A stretch of DNA of 64,000 bases, taken from positions 45,001 to 109,000 of the forward strand of contig BSDZ01000013.1 in NCBI GenBank assembly GCA_030268105.1, read 5' to 3'. Position 1 is the stretch's first letter. Each line of letters begins with the position of its first letter. Made by a program: the position numbers and the translations under genes. The notes beneath the pieces were generated by a model that was not told the DNA's origin, did no database searches, and saw nothing but the letters and a program-made list of their open reading frames with translations. Below, one piece after another: positions 35,301 through 46,612 of the stretch. The stretch is from Volvox africanus. Lineage: Eukaryota > Chlorophyta > Chlorophyceae > Chlamydomonadales > Volvocaceae.

Positions 35301-36776
35301 CTGCCGAACAAGAGATGATGCAGCCAAAGTACAGGAAACAGCGAAAGAGGTAGAAAAAGGGCTTGCTGAGGAGAGAGACCTATATTAGTGAGATTCGGTA
35401 AACCAATAAACAGCCAACAATCAGAACCGCCGCTTCAAAATGCTTTCTCATCACGGCTGTGCAGCATGCAGATGCAGCTAATATCCCCACGGTGAATCGA
35501 CCTACGGTTGACCGAGGGGAAGATATTGGCTGCTAATTATGCGCGAATCAACAAGAAACCTTACCTAGGGATACGCCCTGTACTATCTTCGTCTTTGCGT
35601 GCCTTTGGTGGTTCCTTTCTACCACGGGGGGCAGCTACACAAGCATCGCCACCTTCGTCGGTCATGGCCAGGGCTGAAGACAATTTGCACATATTTGCGG
35701 TCTGCCGAACAAGAGATGATGCAGCCAAAGTACAGGAAACAGCGAAAGAGGTAGAAAAAGGGCTTGCTGAGGAGAGAGACCTATATTAGTGAGATTCGGT
35801 AAACCAATAAACAGCCAACAATCAGAACCGCCGCTTCAAAATGCTTTCTCATCACGGCTGTGCAGCATGCAGATGCAGCTAATATCCCCACGGTGAATCG
35901 ACCTACGGTTGACCGAGGGGAAGATATTGGCTGCTAATTATGCGCGAATCAACAAGAAACCTTACCTAGGGATACGCCCTGTACTATCTTCGTCTTTGCG
36001 TGCCTTTGGTGGTTCCTTTCTACCACGGGGGGCAGCTACACAAGCATCGCCACCTTCGTCGGTCATGGCCAGGGCTGAAGACAATTTGCACATATTTGCG
36101 GTCTGCCGAACAAGAGATGATGCAGCCAAAGTACAGGAAACAGCGAAAGAGGTAGAAAAAGGGCTTGCTGAGGAGAGAGACCTATATTAGTGAGATTCGG
36201 TAAACCAATAAACAGCCAACAATCAGAACCGCCGCTTCAAAATGCTTTCTCATCACGGCTGTGCAGCATGCAGTTGCAGCTAGTATCCCCACGGTGAATC
36301 GACCTACGGTTGACCGAGGGGAAGATATTGGCTGCTAATTATGCGCGAATCAACAAGAAACCTTACCTAGGGATACGCCCTGTACTATCTTCGTCTTTGC
36401 GTGCCTTTGGTGGTTCCTTTCTACCACGGGGGGCAGCTACACAAGCATCGCCACCTTCGTCGGTCATGGCCAGGGCTGAAGACAATTTGCACATATTTGC
36501 GGTCTGCCGAACAAGAGATGATGCAGCCAAAGTACAGGAAACAGCGAAAGAGGTAGAAAAGGGGCTTGCTGAGGAGAGAGACCTATATTAGTGAGATTCG
36601 GTAAACCAATAAACAGCCAACAATCAGAACCGCCGCTTCAAAATGCTTTCTCATCACGGCTGTGCAGCATGCAGTTGCAGCTAGTATCCCCACGGTGAAT
36701 CGACCTACGGTTGACCGAGGGGAAGATATTGGCTGCTAATTATGCGCGAATCAACAAGAAACCTTACCTAGGGATA
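26351..36776 (+). repeat. Tandem array, 26 copies of a 401-bp chimeric unit
   Basis: Head-to-tail array with starts at 26351, 26752 and so on to 36378; the period is 401 with occasional 400 or 402. Each unit joins about 335 bp of the CTP synthase upstream flank (CCCTGTACTATC... to GGTTGACCG) to 66 bp of exon 11 (AGGGGAAGAT...CTAGGGATACG). The first unit begins in native flank context, and the last one runs out into intact exon 11 with GGGATATGCCTAGG. Units are almost identical; variation is limited to a few sites (TTGCAGCTAGT versus ATGCAGCTAAT, runs of A in GTAGAAAAGGGG, one CAGCGAAAG/CAGTGAAAG). Every unit carries a 93-codon plus-strand frame (TTG start, truncated in some units), which I regard as a by-product of the fusion. 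Confidence 0.97.
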
Positions 36777-36992
36777 TGCCTAGGCATGCAGGTGCAGTGC
36801 CGGCACGTGGCAGAGCGGAAGTAAGCACCATACCGACAGTTGTGTGCTAGAGTGGCCGGATAAAGTGTGGGTGCGCCATTTGGAAGGAAGAAGAAAGAAG
36901 AAAGCCTGTTTAAACGGCCCCTCCGCTATCGTGCCGTGCTTTACGTGTTAGTGTGCTCCCCCTCATGCATATCTCCCCAATCCGCCTTATTC
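36777..36992 (+). repeat. Remnant of the palindrome right arm after the array
   Basis: Matches 6735-6966 of the first locus (GCATGCAGGTGC..., the AAGGAAGAAGAAAG block and CATATCTCCCCAATCCGCC) with a small deletion near 36935. Homology ends at about 36992 at TTCAGTAA. So the second locus also once had an inverted right arm, now cut off. Confidence 0.9.
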
Positions 36993-37686
36993 AGTAATTA
37001 TTCATACAGAATCTTTGTTACTTTCTTGATCTCTTCCTGTGAAGTGTTCATCAACACTTGCTCAACAAGTTAATCATCTGATACCCAGGGCCGACGGACA
37101 CGTTTTCTTTGTTGCAGGAATACGCCTCTGTATAATAATGATGAATTAATAAACTGTACGCAAATTGGCTTACTTTTGGAGTGCGTCTGAAGTACGCTTT
37201 TTCGCGGTGCGTATATTTTCAGACGTACGATTGCGCACCGGAGGTCAAATTAATGCGGTAAAAAGCTGTTTCTTAAAGGATGCGGCAACGGAAGGAAAGT
37301 CCACATAACTAACATCCGGGAATGTTGTACAAATTGACAAACCTCTCAAAAAACTTGCTTGCCATACACTGAGATTGTTTGTGTTTGCGCGTAACGTTAC
37401 TCCTATAACAACTTTCTACTACTCATTTAAAGCTATCTTCATATTTTTTCATCTATTCGTGAATTACAAAAATTCATTGAGAGGGTCGTTGCATTTCGAA
37501 ATCCACTCATAATTAATTCGATAATGCTTCTACTTCTAGCGTTAGACGCAGTACGACCCCCTTACATGCGAGAAGTACGTTTGTCCACGGCGTTGGGTGG
37601 TAACGCAACTTTAAGTATTGTCTCTCCACGAGTAACTCTTATTTCTATGTAGAAACTTGAGTTCATTAGAACTAAAATTGGCAGAA
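36993..37686. other. Non-coding gap
   Basis: AT-rich sequence upstream of the candidate spliced gene. It includes a cluster of TACGC/GCGTA motifs at 37160-37240 that resembles the block at 55900-56290. No reading frame of note. Confidence 0.5.
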
Positions 37687-40600
37687 ATGGCCCGAAGTTT
37701 GAACAGAACAGCCGTCCTGGCGTTCGGAACAATGTTCGCTATGCTTGCCAGATGTACCTACAGTATGTATAATCCATGTCAAACACTGGCGCCAATTTCA
37801 AGGGTCAGTTAAGGACGGGGACCGAGCGGGCTGAACATTCTATCTGCCAACAGCTGCCTCTTTGTTCTACCAGGGAGATGCATTCCCATTAGGTTTGGTC
37901 CTAGTACCATCCATCAGCGCAAGCTACCTGGCGAACCTGACAGTCTCGAACGGTGGTATATATAACACGATTTTTCAGGACTTCCTTGTAAGTCGTTGTC
38001 TTACTGCGCTTGCAGCCTTTTGGGTGTTTGAGGAACTAAAAAACGTCTGTCCACATCGCAGATTGCCAATTACAATGCTAGCGTGGCAATCTTTAACTTG
38101 CGGATGGACCGACTACAGGTCCTTAAAATACCGTTTCCGGACATCGTCTTCAGTATGGTACGTGGGGATTGTGCATGCAGGGTAACAAGGGGAATGCCCA
38201 TTTTGCGGATGGTCTTACAGTGCAGTGGTTGCTGCTTAACGGCAGGTTGCCGTCCGGCCGTCAGCACGCACTGGAACGTCTTAGCGCGCATCAGCATTCT
38301 CGGACTTTCGGGCTGGTAATAACCCTTCAGCCGGCTCATGTCCGGGCTTCTTCATGGTTTTGCTAGACACTCAATTGCGGTCCTGCTGTCGCTGGTTCCT
38401 ACACCCTACAGTATATGGCGTCTCAGCCCCGGCTGTCCGTGGTAGCTTTCAGGTGTGCGGTGCACATGCTTGCGCGCCATGAGCTTTGCCGCAGTCCCTG
38501 TCGACTCCCTTACCGATTGAGCCTGTTCGGTTTGTCACTATGCCCCTACGTTGGCACCTACAGGGGCAATGTGACATCACAGCCCATCTATATTGCCAGC
38601 GGTAATACGTCGGAGACAAATGGTGCGGGGTTTATGGTGTCGACCGCATTGTTGCTGCGCTTTGGTGAGTGGCTTCTATGCGCAGTTCTATGGGCAGTTA
38701 GTGGCGCATTCGGGTCCTGTGCTTTATTCATTATTTTCAATGCGGTTCATGGTGGGAAGGGGAAAAGGCTCGGACTGTGCATTCCCGGAGTTGGCAGGGG
38801 TAGTACTTTTACTTCTCTAGGCATCATGGTATTGGCGCCGCCAGTCTCTGCCCCTGAACGGCACATCACCTTACGAAAAGGTCCCTCTATCTATCCATGC
38901 CGCCTGCGGACTGTGTGGGCCATTAACTTCCCTGCTCTCGTAGCGCTGACGTTTGTCACCGATATCCGCCGCCTTCCCTGTTACCCTGCCGACTCTATCC
39001 TACACTGCTGCTGCTGCTGAACCGCATAAGTGAATCCACAGACCTTGGCCAGCTGCGGTACTTGCAGTGGTACGACATGACATGTAACATATGCGGTGGA
39101 GTGCGGTCGGAACTCTGCATCCACAGCAATCAAGCAAGTGTGCAGGCTTGTGCGACCCCGCTAACCAGCTGCACCTGCGCGAATTCCACACGTACCAATT
39201 GCTCCCTGGCGGATGATGTCTTCGATGTATAAGTCCCCCTCAGTGTAATGGGTCTCCCTCTAATGCACTTATTTCCTCTGCAGGTATCCATCTGTCCCCC
39301 ACTGTGGACGGGTTTGATGGGTTAGCAAATGACTTGGCCGCATGGGCTCATGGGCTCTTGGCCACTCCATAGCCTTTCCCAAGTTGCATCCTGCAGTGGC
39401 TGATCGCGACTACTCCGGTCACTGTATGTTGTTCGCTGTGCAGAGCTTTGGCCACTTACGGTCTTTTTCCGCTCCCCTTCTCGTTGGGCGTAGAGATTCC
39501 CGTATCCCGTTCGATGCTCTGGTGACTACTGGAGCGTGTCAAACCTCAACCTCCAAAATCGTGGTGCCCAGCAGCAGGGCCGATACCCCACTCGTGCGCA
39601 CAGCCTCGAGTCCTCGATCCATATGATATCTTGCAACTACGACCACCTTTTCCGCCACCTGGAAGGCTTCTTTCAAGGCCTGTTATGCTGACTTTCCATC
39701 CGCAAGCGGGGCTACATACTCAGCTATGCAACGGCTACGCCTAGATCATTTGCACTCTCCCATTACCTGAGGTTATAGGATTCCTTGCGCCCCCTTTGGT
39801 TCAGCTTGATTCACTCTGCAGGTGCTCAACCGCCATCAACGCGGCTTGGCTGGGCACAGACAGCAAGAGCGCCGTTATGCGTACGGGCCCACAAGTTCAG
39901 CGGCTAAATGCCTACTCAATTACCTCGCTCTTCAACCAGGCTCGGAACAAGTTTATGGAGCTGGTGAGTTGAAGATGGTTTCAGGGCATCTACATGGCTG
40001 TTAGAGTTAAAGAGTGGCAGACGAAGAAGGCGGAAGAAATGGGGGCAGGCTGGTTCGAGACATCGGGGTAATGGGGCCAGCCAGCAGTTTTTTTAAACGG
40101 CCTAGCTGGTATGGTATGGCTAGCCCTATTTCGAGCTGGGTTTGGGGCTGGTGTCCTATTACTTGAGGTCTATTGTTCACGATTCTGCGCTGCTGGCCTT
40201 TGCCGAAGGAGCAATGTCGCAGTACCTTGCGGACCTGCAGTAAAAGGCTGGGGGTGTGGCCATGACTGTCGCATAGGAAGTTCCCGCGCCTGTACAACCT
40301 CACACCCTGGGCCGGCGTAGGGTTGTAGCACCTCACTGATAACAAGTCGCAACTCAACACCGATGCCAGCCACATTCACAGCCCCACTTTCCCCGCGCGG
40401 CCTGCATCACCCTTGCTGTAAACAACAGAAAGACTTCGTGTACTCAAACGTGGCCTCCAGCTGGAACAATATTAACCAGGACGCTTTGAACCAGTATACA
40501 GGCTTTGAGGGTGGCCTCTCGCAGTACGCAAGGAGCAGTCTGCCATCGTCGCCACCATCATTATCGCCGCCGCCATCACCACTACCCCCGGTTCCTTCAC

Positions 40601-41260
40601 CGTTACCGCGGTCCCCGCAACCTCCACCAAATTCGATGTCTGGGCGCCATCTGACGCAGGAGGGGGAGTCAAGCGGTAATGGTCCATTGATTGAGTGCTC
40701 GTCTGCTGAGTCGGAGGCGGCTGATTCAGACAAGGACCCTTACTCGGTCGTACTTTCAAGATGAAGCGAGGTCGGGCATCTTGGGCCAGGCGACGGCCCT
40801 GGCTATGCCTATAGTGTAATGTTGCTAGATGCGGCAAGATGAAGTTGGGGCCTTTGGGGGCCACATCCCTCGCGGCCGTTGGGGAGCACGGCACTTGGCT
40901 ACGTGGCCCTTAGGCTCGCGGGAGTAAAGTGGAGATCTGGATCTGGGTTAATATAACCTGCATAAATCCTCCAGGAGCGGGTGTACATTGATATCGTGGC
41001 AGAGGTTGGACATCCTTTCGTGGCATCGACAGCACGTTTTAACACATCACTCGAAACAGTTGCGATGTTCGTGACAGGGGTGCTCCCCAGTCCCAGCCCT
41101 GGCCCCAGGCCCCAACAAGCGCACAACAAGCTAATCTTTTTGTTTTACATGTATTTCTGCTACTATGTCTTACCCTGTAGTCACCGGTATTGGCATCCAG
41201 TACGGCCTCCTTGCATCTATGACGACCATCCTTGACTTCCCAACAGCCTAGGGGGACAAG
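37687..41260 (+). CDS. Candidate spliced gene for a secreted, Cys-rich, Ser/Pro-rich protein
   Basis: Not recognised by family. The first exons fit well: 37687-37762 (a signal-peptide-like start, NRTAVLAFGTMFAMLARC), 37854-37987 (YQGDAFPLGLVLVPSISAS), 38062-38118 (NYNASVAIFNLRMDRLQ) and 38181-38245 (GNKGNAHFADGLTVQWLLL). They join GT-AG in consistent phase. Further likely exons carry YRGNVTSQPIYIASGNTSE (near 38570), a Cys-rich stretch with QWYDMTCNICGG and CTCANSTRTNCS (39010-39226), INAAWLGTDSKSAVMRTG (39823-39965) and KDFVYSNVASSWNNINQD running into SPPSLSPPPSPLPP (40430-40764). Many N-x-S/T sites and the SPP block suggest an extracellular matrix or surface protein of the kind common in green algae. 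Exons after 38245 and the 3' end are unsure. Confidence 0.5.
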
Positions 41261-41675
41261 GGGCGGACTAGGATGATCATGTCCCCGTCCAACGGCGAGG
41301 AAGGTAATTCCTTGTGATGTTTCAGTTAGCTATGCCGTTATGGCGCTCACCCGTCGAGAACGGTGCTACTACACGATATCATTGACGGAAGGATATGACA
41401 GTTGTTTGCTAATTGTTTCCAAGGAGTGTGTGGGCACTCACTTGCAGCCCCATCGAGCCGAATGCTGAACGCTTTGGAAACACGATAACTGTAACGGTGG
41501 AACACATCCTGTGGGAAAAGGAATGATCCGGGTGGGCCCATTCTGATGCTGCGCTCTTTCATTTGTGCTGCGCAAGACAATGGAACTGATGGAAAGCTCT
41601 TGATGGTATGGAGGCTGGAAGGTATCGGTTCGTTGAGACTGTTTAGTATGGCATTACAACTGCTTTCGTGTAACT
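41261..41675. other. Non-coding gap before element 2
   Basis: No supported gene. Short overlapping frames on both strands (41347-41580) lack recognisable motifs. Confidence 0.4.
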
Positions 41676-42499
41676 TGTTGTACCTCTCGTTCGCGTTTGC
41701 TCATAAGTATCTGCACGTCTGGAGACTTTCGACACCGATGCGCGAGCACTTGCAAGTACAGCAAGGCAAGCGAGAGCAAACAGAGACAGCGGAAGACTTC
41801 AAAACAAGAAGAGATATAACTTACAGTCTTACAGATCGGAACGATGCAATGGACGAAATCGCCGTCAGCGCCGGAAGCAAGCAATCATCACGCGGCGGTG
41901 ATTAGCGAAGTTCAGGCTTAGCTCGGGCTAAGTAGAATAGCGTATAACAATAGTAATATAGAACACACGAGTGTTCTCCGGTATCGAATGTCTTATCTTG
42001 CTTAGCCATCCTCGCATCTGTTATACTCGCAGCATCGCAAAGCCGTACGATTCACATCAGGAGGCCGATCCTAGATGTGACAATCCTACTGCGTATAGGC
42101 GATGTCTACGCATAACAACGTATAAGCCTTTCCGGCATTCACATGATGCAAGGGTCCGGATAACGATATCCGGTTGCAGGGCATGTATCGCGACGAGTGC
42201 GGCGCTCTCAACGTGTGCTGTAATGAAGTAATATTATATCAGATAATATTACTTATCGTTTCGTAGCACGAGCATAATGCGCACTTCAATGCTTCGGGCT
42301 TTCATGCATGCTAGGCGGATTTGCCATGGTGCGATGTCGCGATGGATAATGACAACATGCCACATGCATATATAAATGTACACGAATACATTTATATCAT
42401 GCAGATTCATTCATATGCAATGTGTTCATCACAATAGCACTTCGCCTTGTAGGATCACATCGACCTACGCATCGGCGGAAAACTAACCGTAGCACAACA
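41676..42499 (-). repeat. 3' LTR of element 2 (LTR family 2)
   Basis: 824 bp, TGTTGTACC...GCACAACA on plus. It differs from 48315-49138 at only a few positions. Confidence 0.95.
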
Positions 42500-42514
42500 A
42501 TTATCCCCCCTCCC
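42500..42514 (-). promoter_or_regulatory. Polypurine tract of element 2
   Basis: On minus, GGGAGGGGGGATAAT directly precedes the 3' LTR, matching the tracts of elements 1 and 3. Confidence 0.85.
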
Positions 42515-42558
42515 ATATGCAGCGTCCTCGCTGCATCATACAGCATCGACTGCAGGGG

Positions 42559-45126
42559 TCATTGGGCTTGCGTGGCACGTTTGTGGGCTTCTTCGAGCAG
42601 GGGCTTCATGTCCTGTGAGAAGTTGCGTGCCGGTTCCCATGAGTTGTGCTCGTCGGTATACCCTGTCCACTTAACCAAGTACTCGTGTACTGTCCGCTTA
42701 CGTCGGTGTTGGCCCACACGACGCGCGCAATAATCTAACACCCGCTCCACATCGTAAAACTTCTGTTTACCAGCGATCCAGATCTCGGGAACTGGTTCGA
42801 TCGCTGCGGGGGCGTTAGCAGGCTCAGGGACGGGTTCCGTACCACGATACGGACGAACAAGCGATACGTGAAACGTGGGGTGAATGGTCATATCAGCGGG
42901 CAATGCAAGCTGCACAGCCACATTCCCAACCATGCGCACGACAGGATACGGACCAATCCACGGGGGTAAGAGTTTTCGGGATCCGTCGGCCAAGGAACGC
43001 AAGTTCTTGGTGCTTAGCAACACGAGTTGCCCCTCCGAAAACGTCACATCCTGCTTGGATTTGTTGTAGTATTCCGTCGTTCGTTGCTGTGCCGCGTCCA
43101 AACACGACTTTGCGTCTGTGATTCGGGACATAAAAGACTTGGCAAAAAGTTTAGCAGCAGGCACGTTCACTTCCAACTCACGCCACACGGGTAGCGCGGG
43201 ATGAAACCCGTAGTTAAGAAAGAACGGACTTTTGCCTGTAGAGCGGTTAACAGCGTTGTTAAGCGCGAATTCTGCCGCAGTCAAATATGTATCCCAAATA
43301 AGAGGTGTGCGACCAGCATAATTGCGCAACATATCAACCAACGTGCGATTTGTGCGTTCGGTTTGACCATCAGTCTGCGGGTGATACGCCGTGCTCAGGT
43401 TGACGCGCATGCCAACTAGTTTGCAGAGCGCTTCCCAAAACTTAGACGTGAACTGCCCACCGCGGTCCGAAATCACATTTTTGGGAACCCCGTGTAACCG
43501 AACCACATTGTCGAAAAACAAACGTGCGGTTTGCTCAGCCGTGCAGGATGATGTGCATGGTGCTAGGTGAACCATCTTAGTCAGACGATCGACCATTACA
43601 AACACCGCATCGTATCCCCCCTCAGTTTTGGGCAGCGCGACTACGAAGTCCATGGAAACACTTTCCCAAGGCGCATCCAGGACAGGCAACGGTTGCAACA
43701 ACCCATGGCCCTTACCAGACAAAGCCTTATTGCGCTGGCACAGACTGCATGTCTGGACGAAGTTCGCCGCATCCTTAGCCAAACGTGGCCACCAAAAGGA
43801 ACGTTGCACCAAGTCGATCAATCGCTTGCTACCAGGGTGTCCTGCTAACGGGTCCTCGTGGAACCGCGCAAGGATGTCGTAGCGTAGCGCGTCGTCGTTC
43901 GGAACGACGATTTGCGTAGCTGCACCCTCCGTCCGTAGCCAAAGGCCATTCTGCTTGCGAAGGTTTTCTACATTAGCCGGGTCCGTGAACCAGGCGTCTG
44001 CGTTGTAGGCAACCTTCAACCGCTCCGTGAGGTCCGTTGCGATCGGTACCTCCTCGCTACGCGGCCGCACGACGGGCGCTGCTAAAATTGCAGCGTGTAG
44101 CGACGGATGTCGACTGAGAGCATCGGCAATATTCAATTTACCAGAAATATACTCCCAGGTGCAGTCGAACCTAGCTAGGTATTCCATCCACCTAGCCTGA
44201 CGGCGGTTCAACGTCGGAACGCTTTGCAAAAACGTTAGGGGCTTATGGTCAGTCTTTAAAGTAAACGGGCGTCCCTCGAGGTAACAGCGCCATTCCTTTA
44301 AAGCATGCAGCACGGCCAGAAGCTCCTGTTCCCCGGTGGTGTAGCGAATCTCCGCACCAGAAAACTTCTTACTCGTGAAGGCGATCGGTCGCCCTTCCTG
44401 TAACAATACAGCGCCGCTTCCAAATATTGAGGCATCAGACACTACCTCAACATGAAATGGCAACGAGTAATCAGGGAATGCAAGGGTGACATCTTCGGCA
44501 ACGATTCGTTTGAGCTCTTCGAATGCCCGCTGGCATTGCGACGTCCACGACTCGAGCGAAACGAAAACGCCTTTGCGAGTTAAGTTAGTAAGCGGGGCCG
44601 CAATGATGGAATATTTTTCAATGAACTTTCGGAAATAATTGGTCAAGCCAAGGAACTTACGCAGCTCCGTGAGGTTCTGAGGCGCGGGCCAATCGCGAAC
44701 CACGACGACCTTCCGCGGGTCCATCTTCACACCGGTGGCCGACACAATGTGGCCCAAATATTCCACCTGAGGCTGCGCCCAAAAGCATTTGGCGCGTTTA
44801 GCAAACAATTGCTCCCGCCTCATAACGTCGAGCACGAGCTGAAGATGCTCCAAGTGCTCCTCGCGCGTCTTAGAATATACCAAGATGTCATCCAGGTAGC
44901 AAACAACGAACCTGTCGATAAACGGCCTAAACATTCGGTCCATAACCGCCTGAAACGTCGCAGGGGCATTAGTCAAACCAAACGATAGGACCGTATACTC
45001 AAAGTGACCGAAGGGCGTCCGAAAAGCGGTTTTTGGGATATCAGAGGCAGCGATGCGAATCTGATTGTAGCCCTGTTGTAAGTCAATTGAGGAAAAATAA
45101 GCCGAGCTTATCCAACAGGTCGTCAA
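42559..45126 (-). CDS. Element 2 pol, second part: RT, RNase H, integrase, chromodomain
   Basis: An 855-codon frame. RT runs from [14 protein letters not shown] with YLDD at 77-80. RNase H has Asp231 (VVSDAS), Glu268 (GEQELLA) and Asp293 (KTDHKPL). Integrase has the HHCC finger (His423, His430, Cys460, Cys463) and the DD35E triad Asp493, Asp554, Glu590 (SMDF, SDRGGQ, DGQTE). The GPY/F module is at about 723 (WIGPYPV), and a chromodomain at about 783-846 ([19 protein letters not shown]). All catalytic residues are present, unlike element 1. The frame's first ATG is artificial: it is joined to the upstream pol frame by a frameshift in RT. Confidence 0.95.
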   Translation of the reverse strand: MTTCWISSAYFSSIDLQQGYNQIRIAASDIPKTAFRTPFGHFEYTVLSFGLTNAPATFQAVMDRMFRPFIDRFVVCYLDDILVYSKTREEHLEHLQLVLDVMRREQLFAKRAKCFWAQPQVEYLGHIVSATGVKMDPRKVVVVRDWPAPQNLTELRKFLGLTNYFRKFIEKYSIIAAPLTNLTRKGVFVSLESWTSQCQRAFEELKRIVAEDVTLAFPDYSLPFHVEVVSDASIFGSGAVLLQEGRPIAFTSKKFSGAEIRYTTGEQELLAVLHALKEWRCYLEGRPFTLKTDHKPLTFLQSVPTLNRRQARWMEYLARFDCTWEYISGKLNIADALSRHPSLHAAILAAPVVRPRSEEVPIATDLTERLKVAYNADAWFTDPANVENLRKQNGLWLRTEGAATQIVVPNDDALRYDILARFHEDPLAGHPGSKRLIDLVQRSFWWPRLAKDAANFVQTCSLCQRNKALSGKGHGLLQPLPVLDAPWESVSMDFVVALPKTEGGYDAVFVMVDRLTKMVHLAPCTSSCTAEQTARLFFDNVVRLHGVPKNVISDRGGQFTSKFWEALCKLVGMRVNLSTAYHPQTDGQTERTNRTLVDMLRNYAGRTPLIWDTYLTAAEFALNNAVNRSTGKSPFFLNYGFHPALPVWRELEVNVPAAKLFAKSFMSRITDAKSCLDAAQQRTTEYYNKSKQDVTFSEGQLVLLSTKNLRSLADGSRKLLPPWIGPYPVVRMVGNVAVQLALPADMTIHPTFHVSLVRPYRGTEPVPEPANAPAAIEPVPEIWIAGKQKFYDVERVLDYCARRVGQHRRKRTVHEYLVKWTGYTDEHNSWEPARNFSQDMKPLLEEAHKRATQAQ

Positions 45127-46528
45127 CGCGTGGCAAAGGGTAACGATTTTTCACCGTATTCGCATTTAACCCCCGGTAATCAATGCACATGCGCAAGGTC
45201 CCATCCTTCTTACCGACAAACAAAATCGGTGCAGAATACGGGGATGTGCTGGGGCGTATCATACTCTTCGCGAGCAAATCCGTCACCTGGCGCTTCACCT
45301 CGTCCAGCTCCAATGGACTCAACCTGTACATTGGCCGGGCCGTAGGCTGCGCTCCAGGCACGAGAGGGATTGTGTGATCAACAGGACGCATAGGTGGTAG
45401 GCCAGGGATATCTTTAAAGACGTCCTCATACTGTGACAGTAGGGGCTCAACCTCAGGATCCGCAGAAATCTGCGCGGTGGTGACACAACAGCTCACCCGC
45501 GGCCTTAAAAGCAGTCCGTGGGCACCCTCCCGTAACAAACGGACGGCCTCCTTACGCCCGACTAGCTCTGGTTCGATTCGCACGGCCATTGCGGTCACAG
45601 CGAAATTAACCATAGGCACTGCCTCAGTTTCGCCCTCCTTTGGTGTGACATGTTTGAACGACAGGAAAGGTACCTTAATCGACAGAGTACCCTTGCACAT
45701 ATGCAGGGTTGCGGTCTCCATGTCGATGCGCGCGCGGTACTGCCGTAATGTCGACGACCCCATTATGTACGGTGCAGTCTCTGCTAAGCCCTGCAGCACG
45801 TATGGCCGGGTCACAACACGCAAAGGGCCTATCGATAGGCTAAGGGTAATCCTGCCCACGATGGGATGCTTACCCCCGTCAGCAAGGGTAACCTGTGAAC
45901 AATCAGACGACTCTGGGGACAACCCCAGCGCATTCACCTCTGCGACAGAGATGAAGTCGTCGCTGGCACCGGTGTCAACAAGTGCCTTCAGAGTACGGCC
46001 ATTCAAACCGATCTGAACCACAGGGACACGGTTATCTACGAGCGACTGCCCAGCAGACAACGTCAGTGCACTTAGGGCGGGTCCGTAACCTACGGCACCC
46101 CCGTCAGGAGCTTCGTACCAAACGTCAACCGAGTAGGATGTGCTTGGCCACGGAGCCAGCGTACCCTCCCGATCCACACCATTAAACAAAATGGTGCCCG
46201 GCTCGAACCGGTGGACATGCCGCATACCCCTTAACGATGCCTCTGCCTTGCGCCGACAGAAAGCGGGGAGTAAAACACATGCGGCGGTGCCTGGATATTG
46301 ACGCCTACATCTCCTGTATATGGCCAACTGTTCCGACATCTCACGCAGAGATGAGGGGATGAACAAAACCACGTGGTTAGACAGATCGATAGACGACAGG
46401 GGACGGTGAGGTGTAAACAAATTACACAACGGGTCGAAGCAGAGAAGTCCCGTGCGTCCGTCAAGCGTGATGCGTCGCGCAATGACTCGCTCGATGTGTC
46501 CAAGTACGCAAGGCAACAATGCCTTCAC
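45083..46528 (-). CDS. Element 2 pol, first part: protease and start of RT
   Basis: A 481-codon frame. A linker ([21 protein letters not shown]-like NGVDREG) is followed by an aspartic protease with [11 protein letters not shown] (Asp185), then [19 protein letters not shown] and the RT fingers ([30 protein letters not shown]). It ends at [10 protein letters not shown], where element 1 has DLIDKLKGSAYF: a small deletion shifts the frame into the second pol ORF. The frame extends upstream without a break to the gag stop codon, so its real start is by readthrough from gag, not the annotated GTG. Confidence 0.93.
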   Translation of the reverse strand: MKALLPCVLGHIERVIARRITLDGRTGLLCFDPLCNLFTPHRPLSSIDLSNHVVLFIPSSLREMSEQLAIYRRCRRQYPGTAACVLLPAFCRRKAEASLRGMRHVHRFEPGTILFNGVDREGTLAPWPSTSYSVDVWYEAPDGGAVGYGPALSALTLSAGQSLVDNRVPVVQIGLNGRTLKALVDTGASDDFISVAEVNALGLSPESSDCSQVTLADGGKHPIVGRITLSLSIGPLRVVTRPYVLQGLAETAPYIMGSSTLRQYRARIDMETATLHMCKGTLSIKVPFLSFKHVTPKEGETEAVPMVNFAVTAMAVRIEPELVGRKEAVRLLREGAHGLLLRPRVSCCVTTAQISADPEVEPLLSQYEDVFKDIPGLPPMRPVDHTIPLVPGAQPTARPMYRLSPLELDEVKRQVTDLLAKSMIRPSTSPYSAPILFVGKKDGTLRMCIDYRGLNANTVKNRYPLPRVDDLLDKLGLFFLN

Positions 46529-46612
46529 GGCTGGCCGTAAGGATGACCACCGACCACGCGTTAGTTCAGAAATCCCAGGTGGTGCCCCCTCCGCAGGAAC
46601 CCGGGCAAGCCC

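Noticed and set aside
26684..36591. 25 repeated plus-strand ORFs of 87-97 codons in the array, as a protein family
   Set aside because: The frame begins at a non-ATG codon inside a CTP synthase exon fragment and crosses the fusion point. It exists because the unit was built that way, and there is no sign of selection on it. The exon-like part is treated as a separate hypothesis.
26351..36776. CRISPR array or rDNA-type repeat
   Set aside because: The units are 401-bp, contiguous and nearly identical, with no spacers and no rRNA sequence.
40407..40894. Minus-strand ORFs opposite the SPP-coding stretch
   Set aside because: Gly/Asp-rich frames produced by reverse reading of a Pro/Ser-rich repeat.
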